DNA of 64,000 nucleotides, taken from assembly GCF_023983475.1 (NCBI RefSeq), contig NZ_CP092712.1:2046001-2110000 (forward strand), given 5' to 3'. Source of the DNA: Aliivibrio fischeri ATCC 7744 = JCM 18803 = DSM 507 (lineage in GTDB: Bacteria > Pseudomonadota > Gammaproteobacteria > Enterobacterales > Vibrionaceae). Of the stretch, positions 31,838 to 42,241 are shown in pieces. A model generated the notes under the pieces. That model had not been told where the DNA came from. It saw only the letters and a list, made by a program, of their open reading frames with translations, and made no database searches. Position numbers and translations under genes: made by a program. Each line of letters starts with the position of its first letter. Position 1 is the stretch's first letter.

Positions 31838-33034
31838 ATGCCATTTTCTAAACTTGGGTTAAGTGACCCAATTTTAAAAGCTATCGACGAGTTGGGTTAT
31901 AAAGCACCAACACCAATCCAACAAAAAGCGATCCCTGTTGCGCTTACTGGTAAAAACCTAATTGCAGCAGCACAAACTGGTACAGGTAAAACAGCCAGCT
32001 TTGTATTACCTATTTTAGAAATTCTCAGTGAAGACTCAACAAAGGTTCGAGCAAAACGTATTCGTGCCTTGATCTTAACGCCAACTCGCGAACTCGCGAT
32101 TCAAGTTGAAGAAAACATCCAACAATACAGCAAACATATCGATATCACCTCTCTTGCTATGTATGGTGGCGTTGACTACAAAGATCAAAAACAACGCTTA
32201 ATTGAAGGTGTTGACGTATTAGTTGCAACGCCGGGTCGTTTGCTTGATATGTACACTCAACGTGCGATTCATTTTGATGAATTAGATATTCTGGTTCTTG
32301 ATGAAGCTGACCGCATGTTAGATATGGGCTTTATCGAAGACATTAATAAAATTATCGAACGTTTACCGTTGGATCGTCAAAACATGCTGTTTTCAGCAAC
32401 GTTATCAGATCAAGTTCGTTATTTAGCAAAAACAGCCATCAATAACCCAATTGAGATTTCAATTTCTCCAAAAACGACATCTTCACCACAAATTGATCAG
32501 TGGTTAACGACAGTTGATAAAGATAAGAAATCAGCACTGCTTAGTCATTTAATAAAAGAAAACAATTGGGATCAAGCACTGATCTTTATTGAAACCAAGC
32601 ACGGTGCCGCAAAACTAGTTAGCCAATTAGAAAAACGTGATATCAGAGCTGAAGCGTTCCATAGTGGACGTAGCCAAGAAGCACGAGCAAAAGTATTAAA
32701 CGACTTTAAAGAAGGCAAACTGCAATATTTAGTTGCAACTGGCATTGCTGCTCGTGGTATTGATATTGATGAATTAACACGTGTAGTTAACTATGATTTA
32801 CCTTTCCCAGCTGACGATTATGTTCACCGTATTGGTCGTACTGGTCGTGCGGGAGCAAAAGGTGAGGCAATTTCATTTGTTTCTAAAGACGATTTTAAAA
32901 ACTTATGTATGATTGAAAGCCGTTTAGGTCATTTAATTGTGCGTAAAGAAATTGAAGGCTTCGCACCTCGTAAAGAAGTACCAATTTCAATTCTAAACTA
33001 TAAACCAAAAAGAAAACCGGCACCAAAAAACTGA
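31838..33034 (+). CDS. DEAD-box ATP-dependent RNA helicase, RhlE-like
   Basis: 398 residues with all helicase motifs: Q motif PTPIQQKAI, motif I AAQTGTGKT (about 44-52), PTRELAIQV, TPGRL, DEAD, SAT, and HRIGRTGRAG. The C-terminal tail is short and basic (PKRKPAPKN), closer to RhlE than to DeaD or SrmB. Such proteins remodel RNA in ribosome assembly or mRNA decay. Monocistronic, ended by a bidirectional terminator. Confidence 0.92.
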   Translation: MPFSKLGLSDPILKAIDELGYKAPTPIQQKAIPVALTGKNLIAAAQTGTGKTASFVLPILEILSEDSTKVRAKRIRALILTPTRELAIQVEENIQQYSKHIDITSLAMYGGVDYKDQKQRLIEGVDVLVATPGRLLDMYTQRAIHFDELDILVLDEADRMLDMGFIEDINKIIERLPLDRQNMLFSATLSDQVRYLAKTAINNPIEISISPKTTSSPQIDQWLTTVDKDKKSALLSHLIKENNWDQALIFIETKHGAAKLVSQLEKRDIRAEAFHSGRSQEARAKVLNDFKEGKLQYLVATGIAARGIDIDELTRVVNYDLPFPADDYVHRIGRTGRAGAKGEAISFVSKDDFKNLCMIESRLGHLIVRKEIEGFAPRKEVPISILNYKPKRKPAPKN

Positions 33035-33102
33035 GTTATTTAACCAGTAATCATAACCGGATTATTATTGGTATTGATGGTGTTACATCCAACTAAAATA
33101 CG

Positions 33103-33134
33103 AAAAAGCTCATACAAATAGTATGAGCTTTTTT
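33103..33134. terminator. Bidirectional terminator between the helicase and patatin genes
   Basis: AAAAAGCTCATAC / GTATGAGCTTTTTT with loop AAATA, between convergent genes. Confidence 0.85.
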
Positions 33135-33150
33135 ATTGGATTTTCGCCAA

Positions 33151-34038
33151 TTACAACAGATGCTTTAGAGCATATTCAGCTCTCTCATAACCTAAATCGA
33201 TCATTTCTGCAGTACGTTCAAATTCAAATGTACCACACGCATCTCGTGCAATTTCAACCGTAATATCTGGCGGATATGATGCTAGCTTTTGTCTCGCAAT
33301 GGTACTTTGCATCGCATCAAAGGCTTGGTTAGCAATATCATACATCCCTAAATCAATTCTTGATGTTTTTGCTGTTAAAGAACCAAAGTAGTCACTGACT
33401 TTTCTATGGAACGGTGTGTCTTCTTCTTTTGAATCTTCAGCTGAAATATTTACTTGGTTAACTTCAAAGTCATCAATACTATGACTGATTTCTCCTGCTA
33501 AATTAACCGCTAACGTTATATCTGAATGGTCACCGAACGTTGGAGCGATCGGCACCGGGTTTAGCACCCCACCATCAATTAACGTCTTACCATTAAATTC
33601 AATTGGCATTAAATACAAAGGCAATGAAATAGACGCTCTAATAGCTTGCAGCAAAGAGCCTTTTTGTAACCACACTTCTTTTTCATTACTGATATCAGCG
33701 GCAACCGCAGTATAAGGGATTGAAAGGTCTTCAATACGAAGGTCTCCTAAAATATCCCCAAGGCGATTCATCACTTTTTCACCTTTAATTAAACCACCTT
33801 TGCCCCAGTTAAAATCCATTAAAGAGACAATATCTAATTTAGTTATTGTGCGCATCCACGCTTCAAACTCATCAAGCTTACCTGCAGCATAAACGCCTCC
33901 AACCACAGTACCAATTGAGCAGCCTGAAACCGATACAATCTCAAAATTATGTTCTTCTAACCAGCGAATCACACCAATATGAGCAAGCCCTCTCGCCCCT
34001 CCGCTACCAAGAACAAGCGATACTGTTTTTTTTCTCAT
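33151..34038 (-). CDS. Patatin-like phospholipase (RssA/YchK family)
   Basis: 295 residues. The patatin catalytic elements are visible: oxyanion-hole Gly loop GSGGARG (11-17), nucleophile Ser in GCSIG (Ser41), and the Asp of LIDGGVLNPVP, giving the Ser-Asp dyad. An ORF extension to 34095 exists, but GGGAG six bases before ATG 34038 and the typical MRKKTVSLVLGSGGARG start favour the short form. Probably the last gene of a transcription unit starting at the sensor kinase, 25 bp after ybaK. Substrate unknown. Confidence 0.88.
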   Translation of the reverse strand: MRKKTVSLVLGSGGARGLAHIGVIRWLEEHNFEIVSVSGCSIGTVVGGVYAAGKLDEFEAWMRTITKLDIVSLMDFNWGKGGLIKGEKVMNRLGDILGDLRIEDLSIPYTAVAADISNEKEVWLQKGSLLQAIRASISLPLYLMPIEFNGKTLIDGGVLNPVPIAPTFGDHSDITLAVNLAGEISHSIDDFEVNQVNISAEDSKEEDTPFHRKVSDYFGSLTAKTSRIDLGMYDIANQAFDAMQSTIARQKLASYPPDITVEIARDACGTFEFERTAEMIDLGYERAEYALKHLL

Positions 34039-34063
34039 GGTTTTCTCCCTTCCATGATGTGAA

Positions 34064-34534
34064 TTACTCAGCTTTAATATCCAAAAACTGCGCATTTAAC
34101 ACTTGTTGTAAATCTTTTGGAGCAAGACCAATATCTAGCCCCCTTTTACCACCACTAACATAAATGGTTTCCAGATATTCAGCGGTAATATCAATAACTG
34201 TTTTTAAACGCTTCTTTTGGCCAAGAGGACTGACACCACCAAGTACATAACCGGTTGTCTTTTGAACTACGGCAGGATCAGCCATTTTTGCTTTTTTACC
34301 TTTAACCGCTTTTGCAATTAACTTCATACTAAGTTGCTCTGCAACAGGAATAATACCTACAACGAGCTCTTTTTCATCCACTTGTACAACTAATGTTTTA
34401 AATACTTCTTTTTGATCTAACCCCAACTTTTCGGCGGCCTCAAGACCATATGCTTGAGCTTTAGGATCATGATGATACTCAAGCACCTGATGTTCAATTT
34501 TTGCTTTTTTTAATAATTTTGTTGCCGGTGTCAT
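34064..34534 (-). CDS. ybaK: Cys-tRNA(Pro)/Cys-tRNA(Cys) deacylase YbaK/EbsC
   Basis: 156-residue YbaK-domain protein that hydrolyses misacylated Cys-tRNA(Pro) in trans. Conserved segments are KLGLDQKEVFKTLVV (catalytic Lys region), AVKGKKAKMADP and GYVLGGVSPLGQKKRL. Lies 23 bp after the response regulator gene and 25 bp before the patatin gene, suggesting co-transcription with functionally unrelated neighbours. Confidence 0.92.
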   Translation of the reverse strand: MTPATKLLKKAKIEHQVLEYHHDPKAQAYGLEAAEKLGLDQKEVFKTLVVQVDEKELVVGIIPVAEQLSMKLIAKAVKGKKAKMADPAVVQKTTGYVLGGVSPLGQKKRLKTVIDITAEYLETIYVSGGKRGLDIGLAPKDLQQVLNAQFLDIKAE

Positions 34535-34557
34535 GGTGTTACGCCTTAAAAATAATT

Positions 34558-35232
34558 CTATGCTTTGAAATAGGTTCGTTCAGGTCGCCCAACGCTGCCA
34601 TAAGACAGATCAGCACTCAATTCTCCTGAACTAATTAAATACTCTAAATAGCGACGAGCTGTGGTTCGACTTGCACCGATTAATTCCCCTGCTTGATCCG
34701 CCGTTAATTGCTTTTCAATATGAAATAGCTGACGCACCTTATCGAGTGTTACGCCATCAATACCTTTGGGTAATCTTATTGTTTGAGTACTGGTATTAGA
34801 ATGCAACATGGCGTCAACCATGGATTGATCAATATCAACTCGCTCTGTAAATTGTTTCTTTTGCTGTAAATATTTATTAATTGACTCTTCTAAACGACTA
34901 AAAATAACCGGTTTAAGAAGATAATCAATCACACCACCACGCATTGCTTCTTGTAAGGTATTCATATCTCTATCTGCGGTAATTAGTATTACGTCAGGAG
35001 ACGATTCTTTTTGACGCAATTCTCTTAAAATTTCGAGTCCATTGCCATCAGGAAGGTAAATATCCAATAACACTAAATCAGGCGTTAGCACATCAAGTAA
35101 CGTCATTGCCTCATCTTTACTTGCCGCAATACCTATAACTTCTAGTGACTCTATTTTTTCTAAATTACGTCGATGAATTTCGGCAATGCCAATATCATCT
35201 TCGACAATAATAATCCGTATATTCTTATTCAC
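34558..35232 (-). CDS. CitB/DcuR-family response regulator
   Basis: 224 residues: receiver domain with phospho-acceptor Asp57 (LVLLDIYLPDGNG) and Lys of YLLKPV, then a C-terminal helix-turn-helix (LTADQAGELIGASRTTARRYLEYL) of the CitB/DpiA/DcuR type. Partner of the upstream kinase (29-bp gap). Family members activate genes for citrate, C4-dicarboxylate or malate uptake; tctCBA, 3 kb away, is a candidate target. Confidence 0.9.
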   Translation of the reverse strand: MNKNIRIIIVEDDIGIAEIHRRNLEKIESLEVIGIAASKDEAMTLLDVLTPDLVLLDIYLPDGNGLEILRELRQKESSPDVILITADRDMNTLQEAMRGGVIDYLLKPVIFSRLEESINKYLQQKKQFTERVDIDQSMVDAMLHSNTSTQTIRLPKGIDGVTLDKVRQLFHIEKQLTADQAGELIGASRTTARRYLEYLISSGELSADLSYGSVGRPERTYFKA

Positions 35233-35261
35233 ACAATTTCCTTTTGCTTATATATCGGCAA

Positions 35262-36860
35262 TTAAGACAACTTTTTGGGTAAATAAATCGTCATGACGGT
35301 GCCTGTTTCAATCTCACTACTTACAGTCAATTCACCTCGGTATTGCTCAACTAATTGATGAATCAAATGCAAACCAACACCACGCCCGTGCTCAGATTTC
35401 GTTGACACACCTTTTTGCGTCAGTTGCTCTAACGTCAGTGAATCAGGCAAACCGCAACCTTTATCTTCAACTTCAATAATGACTTCTTGGCCAATATCCG
35501 TAATGCTCACGATAACTGGAGAATATGGGAGTTCTTGTTTTGTTAATGTCGCATCAAAAGCGTTATCAATAAGATTACCAATGATCGTCACTATGTCTTC
35601 CGCACGAATATGCTCCGGTAACGTATCAAGCTGTGTTCCTTCTTCTATATCTAACGTAAGTCCTAATTCTCGCGCTCTTTCACTTTTTCCAAGGAGTACC
35701 CCTGCAATCATTGGCTCTGAAATACTTTCCCGTAAAAACTCAATTAATTTTTGATAGCGTAAACTTTCTTGTCCTATAATTTGCTGAACTTCTTCTATTT
35801 TCCCTAATTGGATTAACCCACTAATTGTATTCAATTTATTTCGGTGTTCATGAGTTTGAGAACGAAGCAAGTCTGCATATTGTTTTACTTGGGATAATTG
35901 ACTCGTCAGTTCACTGATTTCATCTTTACGTCTAAAGCTAGATACCGCACCAATCACCTTACCATCCATTTGGATCAACTCTCGGTTAGCAATCACAGCC
36001 TGCCCATTCAAAAGTAGCTCAATATCATGTTCAGATTTATGTGTTACTAACAACTTAGTCAAATCACTGTCCGGTAATACCTGAACAAACGGTTTATTTA
36101 TTGCGATGTTGGCGTCAATTCCCAATATCTCACAGGCACTGTTATTAATTGAACGTAATTTCCCGTCAGCATCAATACTTAATACGCCTTCTCTTAACGT
36201 CGATAATGTTACTTGTTGTTCTTTATATAGGCGACCGAACGCTTCAGGCTCAAATCCAAAAATTGATTGTTGAAAACGCCTAGTAATAAAGTTTGCGATA
36301 ATGGCATTAGCAAAAATAACCAATACCGCCATGCCCAAGAAAAAACCAAGGAAATGAGACACTTTGGTATCAATACTCGTAAGCAAATACCCAACAGAAA
36401 CGACCCCAATAATATTACCGTCTAAATCAAATATTGGCGTTTTTCCTCGAACAGACTTTCCCAGTGAACCTTTTGCGTATGACACATAAGATTGCCCAAA
36501 TTGCAAAGCTTGCTGGTTATCACCTCCTTGCATTGGTTTGCCTATTCTCTCTTTTATAGGATGAGCAATCCGGATCCCATCAATGTTACCAACCACTATA
36601 AATGCAGCGCCAATTGATGATCGCAAACGTTCTATTTTATTTTCAATTAATCTCGGAGCATTTTGCTCAACAGCTTTAATAACTAATGGAGACTGAGAAA
36701 TAAATCGAACAATACCAAGTGCTTTTTCACCACTGTCTTGTGATTCCCAATGCTTGATATATAAAAAAGCACAAAAAGATAAAATCAATAACTTCCCTAT
36801 ACCTGAAATCGTCATAACGGATAATAAACGACGCCGGAAACTTAAGTTACGCCAAGACAT
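35262..36860 (-). CDS. CitA/DcuS-family sensor histidine kinase
   Basis: 532 residues. TM1 about 15-32, a periplasmic PDC (single Cache) domain to about residue 170, TM2 about 171-193, a cytoplasmic PAS domain (EGVLSIDADGKLRSINNSACEILG), and the kinase core with HEHRNKLN (phosphorylated His near residue 340), IGNLIDNAFDA (N box) and EDKGCGLP / GRGVGLHLI (G boxes). This is the family that senses citrate, fumarate or malate outside the cell. First gene of the unit reading to the patatin. Confidence 0.92.
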   Translation of the reverse strand: MSWRNLSFRRRLLSVMTISGIGKLLILSFCAFLYIKHWESQDSGEKALGIVRFISQSPLVIKAVEQNAPRLIENKIERLRSSIGAAFIVVGNIDGIRIAHPIKERIGKPMQGGDNQQALQFGQSYVSYAKGSLGKSVRGKTPIFDLDGNIIGVVSVGYLLTSIDTKVSHFLGFFLGMAVLVIFANAIIANFITRRFQQSIFGFEPEAFGRLYKEQQVTLSTLREGVLSIDADGKLRSINNSACEILGIDANIAINKPFVQVLPDSDLTKLLVTHKSEHDIELLLNGQAVIANRELIQMDGKVIGAVSSFRRKDEISELTSQLSQVKQYADLLRSQTHEHRNKLNTISGLIQLGKIEEVQQIIGQESLRYQKLIEFLRESISEPMIAGVLLGKSERARELGLTLDIEEGTQLDTLPEHIRAEDIVTIIGNLIDNAFDATLTKQELPYSPVIVSITDIGQEVIIEVEDKGCGLPDSLTLEQLTQKGVSTKSEHGRGVGLHLIHQLVEQYRGELTVSSEIETGTVMTIYLPKKLS

Positions 36861-37079
36861 GAATCGCTATTCCTTGCTTATAAAACTGATAATAAATCGT
36901 ATCACAAACCATTAACCTAATCTTAAAGCTTGCTCATACTCTTGATCACACCTTATAAATAATTCAGTCAATTCTGAGTTATTTTTATGGAATAGATTCT
37001 GTATCACCTCAATTATGTGGTATAAAAAGCACGCTTTCTTTTCTGATGTTTTAACTACTTCCTATAGGTTCCCGTTATT

Positions 37080-38828
37080 ATGAAAAGCGATATTGAAATC
37101 TGCCAAACTGCGACACTTACACGAATGAAAACGATTGCGTCAAACTTAGGACTGCATGATGATGACATTACTCCGCAAGGTCCATTTAAGGCAAAAGTAA
37201 ATATCGACGCCTTAAAACGATTGAAAACAGAACCAAATGGTAAGTTAATTTTAGTAAGTGCTATCACTCCGACACCACTTGGTGAAGGTAAGACAGTGAC
37301 CACAATCGGACTTGCTCAAGGGCTGGCGAAATTAGGGGAATCTGTCAGTGCTTGTATTCGACAACCATCAATGGGACCTGTTTTTGGTGTGAAAGGAGGA
37401 GCTGCTGGTGGTGGTTACAGTCAAGTTGCTCCAATGGAAGAGTTAAACTTACATTTAACTGGTGACATTCATGCTATCACTGCTGCTCATAATCTAGCTT
37501 CTGCTGCCATTGATGCTCGTATCTATCATGAACAGCGTTTAGGTTATGACGTTTTCTCAGAAAAAAATGAGTTACCCGCTTTACGTATTGACCCTGAACG
37601 CGTGGTCTGGAAGCGTGTAATGGACCACAATGATCGTGCTCTTCGCATGGTAACCATTGGCAAAAATGAAGATGGCAAAACCATTAATGGCTATGAGCGT
37701 GAAGATGGATTTGATATTACTGCAGCTTCAGAATTAATGGCTATCTTAGCACTTGCAACCGATTTACAAGATTTACGCCAACGAATCGGCCGCATTGTCG
37801 TTGCTTATAATTTAGATGGTGAACCAGTAACAACTGAAGATTTACAAGTCGCTGGTGCAATGACGGTAACCATGAAGTTTGCAATTAATCCAACATTGAT
37901 GCAGACATTGGAAGGTGTACCTACCTTTGTTCACTCTGGACCATTTGCAAATATTGCCCACGGTAACTCATCAATCATTGCTGATAACATCGCTTTAAAA
38001 TTAACGGATTACACCGTTACCGAAGGTGGCTTTGGCTCAGATATGGGATTCGAAAAAGCCTGTAATATCAAAGCACCGTTATCAGAAAAATCACCAGATT
38101 GTGCGGTTTTAGTCGCAACATTACGTGGTATTAAAGCCAATTCCGGCCTATTCCCTCTATCACCAGGCCAATCGCTACCTAAAGAATTATTTGCTCCAAA
38201 TAAAGAAGCATTAGATGCGGGTCTTGATAACTTATTATGGCACATCAATAACTGTGCTAAATACGGTTTGCCTGTCGTTGTCGCTATTAACCGATTCCCG
38301 GAAGACACTCAAGAAGAGCTAGATTCATTATTAAATTGGGTTTCTAATTTAGACATGAATGTCGATGTAGCAATTAGCGAAGCGTTTGTTAAAGGCGGTG
38401 ACGGTACATTAGAGTTAGCTGAGAAAGTAATTAAAGCGTGTCAACAAGAGACACAATTTACTCCTTTATATACTTCTGAGATGAGCTTATTCGATAAACT
38501 TAATGCTGTGGCAATAAAAGGTTATGGTGCTGAACGAATCGAATTATCAGAAAAAGCCCAGCAACAATTAGCGGCATTTGAAAAATTAGGTTACCAATCA
38601 TTATCTGTCTGTATGGCAAAAACGCCTGCATCTATTTCTACAGATGGGAACATTAAAGGTGCGCCAACAGATTTTGTGGTACCTATCAGAGAATTAAAAC
38701 TTTGCGCAGGTGCTGGCTTTATCTACGCATTATGCGGAAATGTAATGACAATGCCAGGGTTACCAGAAAAGCCAGCATTCATGAATTTGGACATTGATGG
38801 CGATGGTAACATCGTTGGATTAAGCTAA
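37080..38828 (+). CDS. fhs: Formate-tetrahydrofolate ligase
   Basis: ATP-dependent synthesis of 10-formyl-THF from formate and THF. 582 residues with the P-loop TPLGEGKT (65-72), [35 protein letters not shown] and [17 protein letters not shown] blocks. Absent from E. coli K-12 but known in Vibrionaceae and other facultative anaerobes, where it can recycle formate. Monocistronic; ribosome binding site weak (AGG 12 bases upstream). Confidence 0.96.
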   Translation: MKSDIEICQTATLTRMKTIASNLGLHDDDITPQGPFKAKVNIDALKRLKTEPNGKLILVSAITPTPLGEGKTVTTIGLAQGLAKLGESVSACIRQPSMGPVFGVKGGAAGGGYSQVAPMEELNLHLTGDIHAITAAHNLASAAIDARIYHEQRLGYDVFSEKNELPALRIDPERVVWKRVMDHNDRALRMVTIGKNEDGKTINGYEREDGFDITAASELMAILALATDLQDLRQRIGRIVVAYNLDGEPVTTEDLQVAGAMTVTMKFAINPTLMQTLEGVPTFVHSGPFANIAHGNSSIIADNIALKLTDYTVTEGGFGSDMGFEKACNIKAPLSEKSPDCAVLVATLRGIKANSGLFPLSPGQSLPKELFAPNKEALDAGLDNLLWHINNCAKYGLPVVVAINRFPEDTQEELDSLLNWVSNLDMNVDVAISEAFVKGGDGTLELAEKVIKACQQETQFTPLYTSEMSLFDKLNAVAIKGYGAERIELSEKAQQQLAAFEKLGYQSLSVCMAKTPASISTDGNIKGAPTDFVVPIRELKLCAGAGFIYALCGNVMTMPGLPEKPAFMNLDIDGDGNIVGLS

Positions 38829-38838
38829 GATCACATAA

Positions 38839-39432
<594 letters not shown>

Positions 39433-39456
39433 TTCAGCTAACATGAAACCAATTTG

Positions 39457-39484
39457 AATCCTCGCCTTTGCGGGGATTTTTTAT
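39457..39484 (+). terminator. Terminator after yfbU
   Basis: AATCCTCGC / GCGGGGATT stem with loop CTTT and a run of T. Confidence 0.78.
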
Positions 39485-39512
39485 ACCCGCTATACACCCA
39501 CAAAACTAATAA

Positions 39513-39548
39513 ACAAAAAAATCCTCACTGACGGATCAGTGAGGATTT
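39513..39548 (-). terminator. Terminator of the porin gene
   Basis: AAATCCTCACTG / CAGTGAGGATTT stem with loop ACGGAT; on the minus strand followed by seven T residues. Confidence 0.82.
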
Positions 39549-39624
39549 AGCTTCTAACCTGATTGATAGTTAACTAAAAATCCACCCTTATAGATTAACA
39601 GTTGTATCAATATTATCGGTCAGA

Positions 39625-40683
39625 TTAGAATTCATAGCGAAGACCTAAGTGGTAGTAATCTTCTTCAGCATCGTTCCAACCAGACCAGATATTCGAGTTA
39701 CCTGTTCCATTGTCACCATTACGCATTACGTAACTTGTGTAAATAGAAGAGCGAGCCGTTAAGTGATATTGAACCTCTAATGTTGTATCTTTGTATTCTG
39801 CTTCATCACCACCGGTATTCTCTAGTGCACGGTAACCAGCACGAGCTGTCCAATCATCATTAATGTTATATACCGCTGTTAATTCGTAGCTCTTATCTTT
39901 CGAAGTACCGGAAATACCTTGTCCTTCAATTTCATCTTGGTTATACATAGCACCAAGTGTTAATGCATTTAGTTTATATTGAAGACCTGCGCCCCAGAAT
40001 GTGTAATCACGGTTTGCAGTCGCTGCATTATCTGGACCAGTTGCATCACCAGTACTGTTCGCTTGATATGCAACAACAGGTGCTAATGTACCTGCATTGC
40101 CTAAGTCAAATGTATAGCGACCAACTGCATTATAAGAACCATCTTGATTAGACTCAGAGTTACCTAAAATGTAAGCAACAGACATATCAAAAGCACCAAA
40201 GCTGTTTTGATATTGAAGAGTACCGTCTTGACGGAAGGTTTGAGCCGCTGAGTTATCAATAAGCTCCATTTGACGACCTAAAACAACATCTGATGCAGCA
40301 AATACATCACCAATATCTGAAAGCATGATGATACCTGAAGCCACACGACCAAATGTAACTTTACCAGCTTCAGATGCATCAATACCTGCCCATACATAAC
40401 GAGGAGACCAATCACCATTACCACGAGCTTCAGCAGCGTTTACTTGGTATTCAGCCCAACCAATTACAGAAACTTTATCGTTAACTACTTGAGAACCACC
40501 TAAACCAATACGTGCATCAAAATTACCAACGGCATCATCTTCTTGACGGTCAGTAATATTGAAACCTAAACGGCTATATACATCGATTGTCGAACCATCT
40601 TCTGCTGTATATACAGTTGCAGCTGATGCTGAGCCAGCCATTAATAGTGCTGGTACCGCTAGTGCTAAAAGTGTCTTTTTCAT
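39625..40683 (-). CDS. Gram-negative general porin
   Basis: 352-residue outer-membrane beta-barrel porin. Signal peptide MKKTLLALAVPALLMAGSASA, then alternating strands (TIDVYSRLGFNITD, VIGWAEYQVN, YVWAGIDASEAGKVTFGR with the PEFG-like FGR region) and a C-terminal Phe in YYHLGLRYEF, the BamA recognition signal. Related to OmpU/OmpL-type Vibrio porins but I cannot assign the exact paralogue. Monocistronic with a 490-bp upstream region. Confidence 0.9.
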   Translation of the reverse strand: MKKTLLALAVPALLMAGSASAATVYTAEDGSTIDVYSRLGFNITDRQEDDAVGNFDARIGLGGSQVVNDKVSVIGWAEYQVNAAEARGNGDWSPRYVWAGIDASEAGKVTFGRVASGIIMLSDIGDVFAASDVVLGRQMELIDNSAAQTFRQDGTLQYQNSFGAFDMSVAYILGNSESNQDGSYNAVGRYTFDLGNAGTLAPVVAYQANSTGDATGPDNAATANRDYTFWGAGLQYKLNALTLGAMYNQDEIEGQGISGTSKDKSYELTAVYNINDDWTARAGYRALENTGGDEAEYKDTTLEVQYHLTARSSIYTSYVMRNGDNGTGNSNIWSGWNDAEEDYYHLGLRYEF

Positions 40684-41180
40684 GTTCTATACCCTATATA
40701 TTTAAATTTTATATTGGTTTGATGGTTCTTTTAATGAACACCAAACTCAAGAATTCTTGCATTCCATACATGTTTTCTGAATCCGTTGACAACAATCATG
40801 CAATATTAATTCGCATCACAAAATTAATAGGGGGAATAGTTTGAAGGAGCTCAAAAACACAGCACATAAAAAAACAAAAAACATTTTAAAACATATAGAT
40901 ATAAAGAATTGATAAATTTAACTTTTAGGAAAATTTGCACTCAACTTGGTTCACATCACAAAATAACAGTTATAAAAGAAAGCTTATGGTGATCAAAATC
41001 ACTCTATTTTTACAACAAAAAAGGTCTTATTAGCTTCTATTAGGAGGTGTATTTGAAGTGAATCACATTATTAATTTTGAGAGTAAAAATAAATAGACCA
41101 AAATTATTTTCACTGATAGTTCTTTTTATTCAATAAACGAACCAGTACACTGCTGCTTCTCTTTAATTCTAGGTATGGTT
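40684..41180. promoter_or_regulatory. Long AT-rich region between porin and rlmA with a CRP-like site
   Basis: About 490 bp without an ORF. GGTGATCAAAATCACTC at 40988-41004 keeps both halves of the CRP core (GTGA-N6-TCAC). Other TCACA half-sites occur near 40815 and 40950. Long leaders are common for porins, and carbon-source control by CRP is plausible. No sRNA-like terminator was found on either strand. Confidence 0.4.
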
Positions 41181-41990
41181 ATGTCTTATCAATGTCCTTT
41201 GTGCCAGCATGAGTTGCACTTTTCTAACAATCAATATCGTTGTGAAAACAATCATCAATTTGATAACGCAAAAGAAGGTTATGTAAACCTAATGCCTGCT
41301 CATCACAAACGATCTAAAAATCCAGGCGATAATAAAGAGATGATGCAAGCAAGACGTGCATTTTTAGAAGCTGGGCATTACCAACCAATGCAACAGAAAG
41401 TGGCTGACTTATGCCAACACTATGTCACCAATGACTCAGCTTCTTTGCTTGATATTGGTTGTGGTGAAGGTTATTACACCTCAAAAATAGCAGAGCAACT
41501 AAGCGGTGAAAAGGCACAAGTATTTGGTTTAGATATTTCCAAAGTAGCTATTAAATATGCAGCTAAGCGATATTTAAACTGTAAATTTAGTGTGGCTTCA
41601 AGCCATCGTTTACCTTTCGCAGATCAAAGTTTAGATGGCGTTGTTCGCATTTATGCTCCTTGCAAGGGCGAAGAATTGCATCGTGCAATTAAAGATGGAG
41701 GCTACCTGTTTACAGTAACCCCTGCAGGCCATCATCTATATGAATTACGTGAAGGCGTTTATGGTGATGTTCGCTTACACGATGAAGAACCAGAAAATAT
41801 CGATGGATTTGAACTTATTGAAGAGCAGAAATTAACTTACCATATGCTATTAAATGGTACAGAAGCATTACAGCTGCTTGATATGACGCCGTTCGCTTGG
41901 AAAGCGACTCCTGACTTTAAAGTGAACCTAAAATCGCTAGAAAACTTCAATTGTAAAGCCGATTTCATGATTCGAGTTTACAAAAAATAG
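41181..41990 (+). CDS. rlmA: 23S rRNA (guanine-745-N1)-methyltransferase RlmA
   Basis: 269 residues. The N-terminal zinc ribbon has Cys5, Cys8, Cys21 and His25, the pattern of E. coli RlmA, and is followed by the KEGYVNLMPAHHKRSKNPGDNKEMMQ signature. The SAM motif is LLDIGCGEGYYT. Of two in-frame ATGs (41175, 41181), AGG at 41171 suits 41181. Methylates G745 in helix 35 of 23S rRNA. Terminator 3' at 42009. Confidence 0.94.
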   Translation: MSYQCPLCQHELHFSNNQYRCENNHQFDNAKEGYVNLMPAHHKRSKNPGDNKEMMQARRAFLEAGHYQPMQQKVADLCQHYVTNDSASLLDIGCGEGYYTSKIAEQLSGEKAQVFGLDISKVAIKYAAKRYLNCKFSVASSHRLPFADQSLDGVVRIYAPCKGEELHRAIKDGGYLFTVTPAGHHLYELREGVYGDVRLHDEEPENIDGFELIEEQKLTYHMLLNGTEALQLLDMTPFAWKATPDFKVNLKSLENFNCKADFMIRVYKK

Positions 41991-42008
41991 CCTCATCTCA
42001 AAAATAAG

Positions 42009-42055
42009 ACACTACATAATTCGATGATAAATAAGGAATTATGTGGTGTTTTTTA
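42009..42055 (+). terminator. Terminator after rlmA
   Basis: ACACTACATAATTC / GAATTATGTGGTGT 14-bp stem (one G-T pair) followed by TTTTTT. Confidence 0.85.
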
Positions 42056-42241
42056 TTTCCCCGTCAAAAAAGCCTCAAGCTTGTTCTCATTTTTAAAGCA
42101 TTCCTGTCTACACTATAAAAACGCAGCGTGAAAACTTGATGTAGATCACAATACATCGATAAAGCAAATTTTATCGAACTTCAAAAAGCATTATTTGAAG
42201 AGCTATTGTCTGGTCTGATACTTACATAATAATCAATATGG

